From JBAXAM01 sp964565935 (GTDB lineage: Bacteria; Pseudomonadota; Gammaproteobacteria; UBA9339): a DNA stretch of 12,491 bases. The stretch is taken from positions 1 through 12,491 of the forward strand of contig CAZMGW010000038.1 of NCBI GenBank assembly GCA_964565935.1, given 5' to 3'. Shown here piece by piece: positions 6,858 through 12,491 of this stretch (positions are counted from its first letter, which is position 1; every line of letters begins with the position of its first letter). Under the pieces are notes generated by a model that was not told the DNA's origin, ran no database searches, and worked only from the letters and a program-made list of their open reading frames with translations. A program made the translations under genes and the position numbers.

Positions 6858-9077
6858 ATGAAAAAGAAACCACTAGCAAAAAACAAACATACAAAACGTT
6901 CACCCGCACATAAAAAACCTGTGGCCCGTCAAAAAACAGCTAAAAAAACAGTCAAAAAATTAAAAACCATAAAAGCCACAAAAACTAAAAGTAAAGCTGT
7001 TATTAAAAAACCCCACAAGACCAATACTAAAAAGAACACAAAAATAAAAAAATCATCACCTAAACCACAAAAAGTGGTAGCTACCAAAGTTGAAAAAAAA
7101 GAAGAGGCTTTAACTAAACAAAAAACGGAATTAAAAAACTTAATAACAAAAGGGAAAGACCAAGGTTATTTAACTTTTACCGAAGTAAATGACAACCTTC
7201 CTCCTGAAATTGTCGATCCAGATCAAATAGAAGATATTATCGGCATGCTTAATGAGGATATGGGTATTCCAATTTATGAAGATACTCCGGATACCGAAGC
7301 AACGCTGCTAAACGATAACACCCCGATAATAACTGAAGAAGAGCAAGCAACGCCAGTGGTTGCTGCCGAAGACGAAACTGGCCGCACCAGCGACCCAGTC
7401 CGCATGTATATGCGCGAAATGGGCACTGTAGAATTGCTAACTCGCAGTGGTGAAATTGCAATCGCTAAAAGAATTGAAGAGGGATCAAAACACGTTCTAT
7501 CTGCTTTAGCACAATACCCTGGTATTATTGACTCAATACTAGCAGAATATGCTAAAACCGAAACAACCGACAAACGTCTGCAAGAAATCATCTCCGGCTT
7601 TTATGATATCGAAGAATGGCATACTCCTCCAACTGATGCTCAAAAAATAGTTACCCTGGAAACTGTAACTGAGAGCAGCATCACTTCTATTACCGATGAT
7701 AATATAGAGACAACAGAAGAAATAACCTTAAAAACCACAACGCGCATTAAAAAAGATGAAGACGAGGATGAAGATGCTACAAACGAGGAAGAATCCACAG
7801 ATGATAAAGCTCTTGATCAAGATGAATCAGAATCAACTGAAGACGACGAGCTGGACCTGTTTGAATCCGGCCCCGATCCTGTAGTTGCTAAAGAACGCTT
7901 TACTGAATTGTACGAACTTAATCGCCAATATACAAAAGCATTAGCAAAAAATGGCGAAAGCCACAAAAAAACCACCAAATTACATCAACAGTTAATTGAT
8001 GCGTTTACTAAATTTAAACTAACACCGAAAGAATTCCATAAACAAACAACAAAACTCAGCAAAATCCTTGAGCGTATTCGCGCAAACGAACATCTTATTA
8101 TGGAACTATGCATTAAAAAATCCAAAGTAGCACGCAAGGCTTTTATAAATTCTTTTCCTCATCATGAAACTGATTTAAAGTGGGTTGATAAATTTGCTAA
8201 GGCCAATAAAAACCAAGCAGCCGCTCTGTTACATAACGCCAAAGAAATTCATCGAGCTCAGAAGAAATTGTTAGCCATCGAAAAAGAGGTGAATCTAAGC
8301 ATTGCAGAAATAAAAAACATCAGCCGCCAAGTAACTGCTGGGGACACTAAAACTCGTAAAGCAAAAAAAGAGATGATTGAGGCAAATTTACGCTTGGTTA
8401 TTTCGATCGCAAAAAAATACACCAATCGTGGCCTACAATTTTTAGATTTGATTCAAGAGGGCAATATTGGCTTAATGAAAGCTGTAGATAAGTTCGAATA
8501 CCGTCGTGGATACAAATTCTCTACTTATGCTACCTGGTGGATTCGCCAAGCCATTACCCGTTCCATTGCCGATCAAGCCCGCACTATTCGTATCCCTGTG
8601 CACATGATTGAAACGATTAACAAACTCAACCGTATATCTCGTCAAATTATTCAAGAAACCGGGGTTGAGCCCTCACCTGAAGAACTTAGCGTCCGTATGC
8701 AAATGCATGAGGATAAAGTACGCAAAGTTTTAAAAATTGCTAAAGAACCGATATCCATGGAAACACCAATTGGTGACGATGAAGATTCGCATTTGGGCGA
8801 TTTTATTGAGGATGCAAACACCCTCTCACCAACCGACTCTGCAACCCATGGCGGGTTACGCGAAGCAACTAACGATGTTTTATCCTCATTAACACCTCGA
8901 GAAGCTAAAGTCTTGCGAATGCGCTTTGGTATCAACATGAACACTGATCATACGCTAGAGGAAGTTGGCAAACAGTTTGACGTAACTCGTGAACGTATTC
9001 GTCAAATTGAGGCCAAAGCACTTCGCAAATTACGCCACCCTAGCCGATCAGAAAAACTACAAAGCTTTGTTGATTAA
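6858..9077 (+). CDS. rpoD: Housekeeping sigma70 factor RpoD with Lys-rich N-terminal arm
   Basis: 739-residue primary sigma factor (E. coli 613). Region 1.1 begins near L92 (LKNLITKGKDQGYLTFTEVN). Region 1.2 begins at G175 (GRTSDPVRMYMREMG). The non-conserved region contains an acidic stretch at about 300-337. Region 2 begins near N510 (NLRLVISIAKKYTNRG) and includes WWIRQ at 560-564. Region 3 follows, and region 4.2 closes the protein with DVTRERIRQIEAKALRKL. All promoter-recognition segments match gammaproteobacterial RpoD. Unusual is an arm of about 80 residues ahead of region 1.1: no acidic residue before E79 and about 33 lysines in the first 91. No internal ATG precedes region 1.1, and the ATG lies 5 bases after dnaG with only a CAGG at 10 bases, suggesting coupling. 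Last gene of the operon; no clear terminator follows. Confidence 0.96.
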   Translation: MKKKPLAKNKHTKRSPAHKKPVARQKTAKKTVKKLKTIKATKTKSKAVIKKPHKTNTKKNTKIKKSSPKPQKVVATKVEKKEEALTKQKTELKNLITKGKDQGYLTFTEVNDNLPPEIVDPDQIEDIIGMLNEDMGIPIYEDTPDTEATLLNDNTPIITEEEQATPVVAAEDETGRTSDPVRMYMREMGTVELLTRSGEIAIAKRIEEGSKHVLSALAQYPGIIDSILAEYAKTETTDKRLQEIISGFYDIEEWHTPPTDAQKIVTLETVTESSITSITDDNIETTEEITLKTTTRIKKDEDEDEDATNEEESTDDKALDQDESESTEDDELDLFESGPDPVVAKERFTELYELNRQYTKALAKNGESHKKTTKLHQQLIDAFTKFKLTPKEFHKQTTKLSKILERIRANEHLIMELCIKKSKVARKAFINSFPHHETDLKWVDKFAKANKNQAAALLHNAKEIHRAQKKLLAIEKEVNLSIAEIKNISRQVTAGDTKTRKAKKEMIEANLRLVISIAKKYTNRGLQFLDLIQEGNIGLMKAVDKFEYRRGYKFSTYATWWIRQAITRSIADQARTIRIPVHMIETINKLNRISRQIIQETGVEPSPEELSVRMQMHEDKVRKVLKIAKEPISMETPIGDDEDSHLGDFIEDANTLSPTDSATHGGLREATNDVLSSLTPREAKVLRMRFGINMNTDHTLEEVGKQFDVTRERIRQIEAKALRKLRHPSRSEKLQSFVD

Positions 9078-9137
9078 CAGCAATTACATGGCTTTGATAA
9101 TAAAACGATAAAAACTTTGTCATAAATCGACTATGCC

Positions 9138-9245
9138 TTATTGCGTACAAAAAATTATCGCGCCTGCTTTGCTGTTACTCATTAGCATTAATACTCTACT
9201 CCTCTCTACAATGCTAGATATTTGATCGCTAGATATTAATTGCAT
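9138..9245 (-). CDS. Possible small peptide ORF behind the C39 exporter
   Basis: A 35-codon ORF, ATG at 9245 and TAA at 9140-9138, on the same strand as the exporter and starting 30 bases after its stop. It is preceded by CGGAGGG, with GGAGG ending 4 bases before the ATG, one of the strongest Shine-Dalgarno sequences in the window. The peptide starts MQLISSDQISSIVERS and ends SKAGAIIFCTQ. A second purine-rich GAGAGGAG stands before internal in-frame ATGs at residues 20 and 22. The first 13 residues resemble a double-glycine leader (hydrophobic-Ser-x-x-Gln-Ile-x-x-Ile), but Glu14-Arg15 occupy the Gly-Gly position. It may be a degenerate bacteriocin precursor, another small peptide, or chance. 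No homologue is recognised. Confidence 0.25.
   Translation of the reverse strand: MQLISSDQISSIVERSRVLMLMSNSKAGAIIFCTQ
9213..9237. repeat. 10-bp direct repeat with 15-bp period
   Basis: GCTAGATATT occurs at 9213-9222 and again at 9228-9237, separated by TGATC. It lies in the convergent gap between rpoD and the exporter genes, inside the possible small ORF, where it encodes the two copies of Ile-Ser-Ser. It could be a slippage duplication or a pair of protein-binding half-sites on one face of the helix; nothing else supports either. Confidence 0.5.
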
Positions 9246-9275
9246 ACACCCTCCGTGTGTTGTTGAAATTAATTC

Positions 9276-11381
9276 TTATGCCACCTCGTTAATCATCGTC
9301 TCTAAATCAATCACCCTATCTGCAATACTCACGGTCTCTTTTCGGTGGGCAACGATGATGCGAGTTATGCCAATTTGTTTGACGTGTTGGTTGATTATGG
9401 TTTCGTTATTGGAATCTAAGTGACTAGTCGCTTCATCTAAAAATAAAATCTTAGGCTGCGAATACAAAGCCCTTGCCAGAAGAACGCGCTGCTTTTGTCC
9501 TCCAGATAAAGTCGTCCCCATGTCGCCAACCAAAGACTGATACGACATCGGCATTTGCATAATATCGTTGTGGATTGCGGCTATCTCTGCGCAGGCATAA
9601 ATGCGTTCAAAATCAGGTTTGGCATCAAAAAAGCAGATGTTATCGGCAATTGAGCCGCTTAACAGGGTATCTTCCTGCATAACAGCTGCTATCTGTGAGC
9701 GATAATTATGCAACCCCATCCGGCGCGCATCTATTCCATCAATAAACACCCCACCTAATGATGGATCAAGAAGCCGCATCAGGATTTTCAGTAAAGTAGT
9801 CTTACCACAACCAGATGCACCAATTATGGCCACCGCCTCCCCTGCTTTTATTTCAAAATTAATATTTTTAAACACGTATGGGTCTTGTTCGGAATATCTA
9901 AATGCGATGTTTTTTACGCTGACATTGCCCTTAATAGCTCTTGAGATTCCCGCATCCCCAGAGGTCTCTGGTTCAGGATCGGCTAAGGCAATATCTGCCA
10001 CGCGCTCTAAATCAAGGCTGATCATTTTATAATCGAATACTTTATCAACCATGCTGATAGCCTTGGTAACAAATTGTTGGCGATACGAAAAATAAGCCAT
10101 CAACATACCAATCGTAAAACCACCTTTCATTACCAACATTGAGCCCAAAACCAGAATAATCACATACTCCGCACCAAAAATAATTTGATTGAGAAACTTA
10201 TAAATCAATCCTAGCTTCGCGATACGAATATCTGCGTTTAGCTTGTCAGCATAACAATTCTGCCAAATGTTTTCTCTTTGACTTTCTTTGCCGAAAATTT
10301 TCAAGGGCAAAATTGCGCGAACACTTTCCATGAAAATCGAGTTTTCTTTAGCGCTGGCAACCAGGCTCTCTTGGCCCAAACGCCTCATGGTTGGGTAAAG
10401 CACTGTCCGAATAATTATATAAAGCGTCAAAGCGGTAAACACGATGGCGGTTAAAAGGCGGCTATAAACCAACATCATAATCAAAGTGGCGATAACCATG
10501 ATACCGTCAACGATCCCTTCAACAAAATCCGTGCTAATTTTGGTTTGAATTGCGGTCATGGATCCAAAACGCGAAACGATATCGCCCATGTGCCGCTTTT
10601 GAAAAAAATCAATTGGCAATTTAAATAAATGCCGAACCAGATTGGCAACAAGCTGGATATTCAAAACGTTAGATAAAAACAGAACGATCCAAGAGCGCAC
10701 ATAACCGGTTACATATTGGATAACAGTCAACAATCCCAAACCAATAGCTAAAATATAAAGCAGCGGAAAATCTTTGGTAACAATTACATCATCAATAACA
10801 AACCGCATGAACAGCGGACTTATTAACTCAAAAACCTCTAGCGCCAAAGAAACTAAAATGATCTGCACTAGGGGTAACTTAAGCCCGGTAACTGTTTTCC
10901 ACAAATCAGACAAAAACAATCTGGTTCTGTTCTTTTTCTTTGTAAAATCAACGGCTGGGGTAAGCTCCATAGCAACGCCAGTAAAGTGCTTGGAAACCTC
11001 AGACATTTTATATTTAACCACACCAACTGCCGGGTCATGGATAATTACGGTGTTGCCCCGTACCTTTTTCAAAACCACAAAATGGTCTAAATCCCAATGA
11101 AGAATGCAGGGAGTTTTTAAATATTTCAGTTCGGCTAAGTCCAGCTTTACTGCCCGACTTAATAAATGGAGTTTTTTTCCTAAATCAATTAAGTCTTGCA
11201 GCTTGCTTCCTTTGAGTGAAATAGAAAATTGGCGGCGTAAAGTCAAAAGATCGGTGTCATAGCCGTGGTAGCTTGCGATCATAGCAAGACACGCCAAGCC
11301 ACATTCAGCAACTTCTGCCTGATGGATCATCGGGAGTTTTTCACCAAATGAAAAATGCAGTTTCTTTGCTAGTTCTATCAT
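9276..11381 (-). CDS. C39-peptidase ABC exporter (CvaB-type bacteriocin transporter)
   Basis: 701-residue peptidase-containing ABC transporter that removes a double-glycine leader and exports the peptide across the inner membrane. The C39 domain (about 15-140) has oxyanion Gln21, catalytic Cys27 in AECGLACLAMI, His100 in HWDLDHFVVL and Asp116 in HDPAVG, so all expected catalytic residues are present. The membrane domain spans about 165-450 with several hydrophobic helices. The ATPase has Walker A GASGCGKT from 521, signature LSGGQ from 625, Walker B FLDEA with D649/E650, and a VAHR switch histidine. The CILHW and FTGVAMEL segments resemble E. coli CvaB of colicin V export. The ATG overlaps the stop of the membrane-fusion gene by 4 bases (ATGA). 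The substrate gene is not evident in the window. Confidence 0.94.
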   Translation of the reverse strand: MIELAKKLHFSFGEKLPMIHQAEVAECGLACLAMIASYHGYDTDLLTLRRQFSISLKGSKLQDLIDLGKKLHLLSRAVKLDLAELKYLKTPCILHWDLDHFVVLKKVRGNTVIIHDPAVGVVKYKMSEVSKHFTGVAMELTPAVDFTKKKNRTRLFLSDLWKTVTGLKLPLVQIILVSLALEVFELISPLFMRFVIDDVIVTKDFPLLYILAIGLGLLTVIQYVTGYVRSWIVLFLSNVLNIQLVANLVRHLFKLPIDFFQKRHMGDIVSRFGSMTAIQTKISTDFVEGIVDGIMVIATLIMMLVYSRLLTAIVFTALTLYIIIRTVLYPTMRRLGQESLVASAKENSIFMESVRAILPLKIFGKESQRENIWQNCYADKLNADIRIAKLGLIYKFLNQIIFGAEYVIILVLGSMLVMKGGFTIGMLMAYFSYRQQFVTKAISMVDKVFDYKMISLDLERVADIALADPEPETSGDAGISRAIKGNVSVKNIAFRYSEQDPYVFKNINFEIKAGEAVAIIGASGCGKTTLLKILMRLLDPSLGGVFIDGIDARRMGLHNYRSQIAAVMQEDTLLSGSIADNICFFDAKPDFERIYACAEIAAIHNDIMQMPMSYQSLVGDMGTTLSGGQKQRVLLARALYSQPKILFLDEATSHLDSNNETIINQHVKQIGITRIIVAHRKETVSIADRVIDLETMINEVA

Positions 11382-12433
11382 GACTTAAAGCTTCCTTTAA
11401 GACTGTAAATAGGCTCCATGACCCACTGCCAAATACTCCGTTTCTCACCTAAAATTGCACCCTCAAGAAGCATCCCAGCAGTAAGCGGATGTGGTTTGCC
11501 ATAAGCCATTACTGTCTGCTGCTGTAAGGTAACAATAACACGATAAAAACCCTCCTCCATTTTAATCGGCAACCCTCTAACATCTTGTGGCGTAAGAATG
11601 CTCTTATCAATTCTATTTATAGTCGACTCGTACAAGCCAAACTGTTGATAAGGATAGGCAACATATTTTAATAAAACCTTTTGCCCCGGCTTTACAAAAC
11701 CAACTTGGCTAGTAGGAACAAACAACACCCCTTCTAATACGGAATCTTTGGGGATAATTGAAACCAGGGGGGCTTCTTCTGCCACGTGGTCCCCTACCAT
11801 AGCAATTAGCGCCGATACGACACCATCTCCTGGCGCGCGAATCGCATAGTCGACCCCGCCTTTTGCTTGAGCTAAATCTTTTTCAAAGGTGTGCAATGCG
11901 AGTTTCGCTGCTAAATATTCATCCTGGCGCTTTTGATATTCTGGTTCTGAAATGTAACGCTTTTTTAACAGGTCCTTGTAGCCAGCAGCATTTTTTTCAT
12001 ACATAGCTATTCGGCTTTTTTGCACTTCGATTTGTTTTTCTAGCAATTCTATTTGCTGAGCAAAGAGGCTTTGCTCGGTAACTGCTTCTTGTTCGGTGGA
12101 TATAAGATAAAGCAGTTGTCCCTTTTGAACTTCTTCCCCCTGCTGGACAAATCTCTTTATAACCGTTCCATTGGTGCTTGCATAAAGGGTTATCAGACCT
12201 TTATCAGGGACCAACATGCCTTTTGCTTCATGCCGTTTTGCATATTCACCAAAATACAAAAATAAAATAACCGCAACGGCAACAAAAAATAATCCGAATG
12301 ACCAGGCAGAAAAAGAAATTGGGGTAACAATAAGGGTCTTACCGAAATAATTACCTTTTTTAATTTGCAAAACTTCTTTACGAAACAAGGGTGTTTGCTG
12401 GGAGTCTTGATCTTTGTTTTCTTCGTTTATCAT
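11378..12433 (-). CDS. HlyD/CvaA-type membrane-fusion protein
   Basis: 351-residue periplasmic adaptor that would link the C39 exporter to a TolC-like outer-membrane channel. The N-terminal 41 residues are cytoplasmic and a single membrane anchor follows at about 42-62 (WSFGLFFVAVAVILFLYFG). Next come a lipoyl half-motif (YASTNGTVIKRFVQQGEEVQKGQ), a helical hairpin/coiled coil at about 115-190, the second lipoyl half (IRAPGDGVVSALIAMVGDHV) and a beta-barrel. The C-terminal EKRSIWQWVMEPIYSLKG matches the CvaA-like family ending. The ATG at 12433 is preceded by GAAGAG three bases away; a TATAAA at 12458-12453 is a possible weak -10. It is the first gene of the pair, and translation of the exporter is probably coupled through the ATGA overlap. 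Confidence 0.9.
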   Translation of the reverse strand: MINEENKDQDSQQTPLFRKEVLQIKKGNYFGKTLIVTPISFSAWSFGLFFVAVAVILFLYFGEYAKRHEAKGMLVPDKGLITLYASTNGTVIKRFVQQGEEVQKGQLLYLISTEQEAVTEQSLFAQQIELLEKQIEVQKSRIAMYEKNAAGYKDLLKKRYISEPEYQKRQDEYLAAKLALHTFEKDLAQAKGGVDYAIRAPGDGVVSALIAMVGDHVAEEAPLVSIIPKDSVLEGVLFVPTSQVGFVKPGQKVLLKYVAYPYQQFGLYESTINRIDKSILTPQDVRGLPIKMEEGFYRVIVTLQQQTVMAYGKPHPLTAGMLLEGAILGEKRSIWQWVMEPIYSLKGSFKS

Positions 12434-12491
12434 ATACTCTTCGTAAAATGGATTTATACTTTGTTGCCCTTATTTTTTGCGATCCTCATTT

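Larger units (their letters stand above)
9078..9275. other. Convergent intergenic gap between rpoD and exporter genes
   Basis: 198 bases between the stop of rpoD (plus) and the stop of the C39 exporter (minus). It contains the direct repeat and the possible small ORF listed separately. Only a weak AT-rich hairpin overlaps the rpoD stop, and no GC-rich stem followed by a T-run is visible on either strand, so termination here may rely on Rho. Confidence 0.6.

Noticed and set aside
7249..7591. Minus-strand ORFs opposite rpoD and similar ones at 8472-8944
   Set aside because: They lie antisense to well-conserved sigma factor coding sequence and show no family features.
7752..7868. Acidic low-complexity repeat in RpoD as a novel insertion
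   Set aside because: E. coli sigma70 also has an acidic stretch in this non-conserved region between regions 1.2 and 2.1, so it is expected.
9061..9120. Rho-independent terminator after rpoD
   Set aside because: The only hairpin is a short AT-rich stem with a wobble pair and no following T-run.
12434..12491. Short ORF (11 codons) upstream of the membrane-fusion gene
   Set aside because: It is cut close to the window edge, very short and lacks a visible ribosome binding site, so it cannot be judged.

Overview
The window looks like chromosome from an AT-rich gammaproteobacterium. The sigma70, DnaG, ObgE and S21 proteins all read as gammaproteobacterial. The rpsU / GatB-YqeY-domain gene / dnaG / rpoD order, the trb-type conjugation genes and the C39 exporter would fit a Legionella/Coxiella-like lineage, but that placement is inference from remembered homologues and no search was run.

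Layout from left to right. (1) 1-56: a GC-rich REP-like palindrome just past the end of trbE. (2) 57-3104, minus strand: trbC-trbD-trbE, encoding the pilin, a small inner-membrane protein and the VirB4-class ATPase of a P-type (Trb) type IV secretion/conjugation apparatus. An extended -10 promoter lies in front of trbC; no trbB precedes it, and obgE is the upstream neighbour instead. (3) 3208-4212, minus: obgE, a ribosome-assembly GTPase. (4) 4213-4351: a divergent intergenic region with a good sigma70-type promoter for rpsU on the plus strand and a -10 box for obgE on the minus strand. (5) 4352-9077, plus: the macromolecular synthesis operon rpsU - yqeY-like - dnaG - rpoD, tightly packed, linking ribosome, primase and housekeeping sigma factor production. 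(6) 9078-9275: a 198-base convergent gap holding a 15-bp-period direct repeat and a possible 35-codon minus-strand ORF with a strong Shine-Dalgarno sequence. (7) 9276-12433, minus: a two-gene export operon. A membrane-fusion protein (HlyD/CvaA type) overlaps by 4 bases an ABC exporter with an N-terminal C39 peptidase (CvaB type). Together with a TolC-like outer-membrane channel, not seen here, these would cleave and secrete a double-glycine-leader peptide such as a microcin. (8) 12434-12491: short upstream leader, cut by the window edge.

The more unusual points are: a roughly 80-residue lysine-rich, acid-free arm fused in front of region 1.1 of the housekeeping sigma factor; an alternating Arg/Asp-Glu tail on ribosomal protein S21; a trbCDE block detached from trbB and bounded by a REP-like palindrome; and the small ORF behind the C39 exporter, whose first 13 residues follow the double-glycine leader pattern but carry Glu-Arg where Gly-Gly should be.
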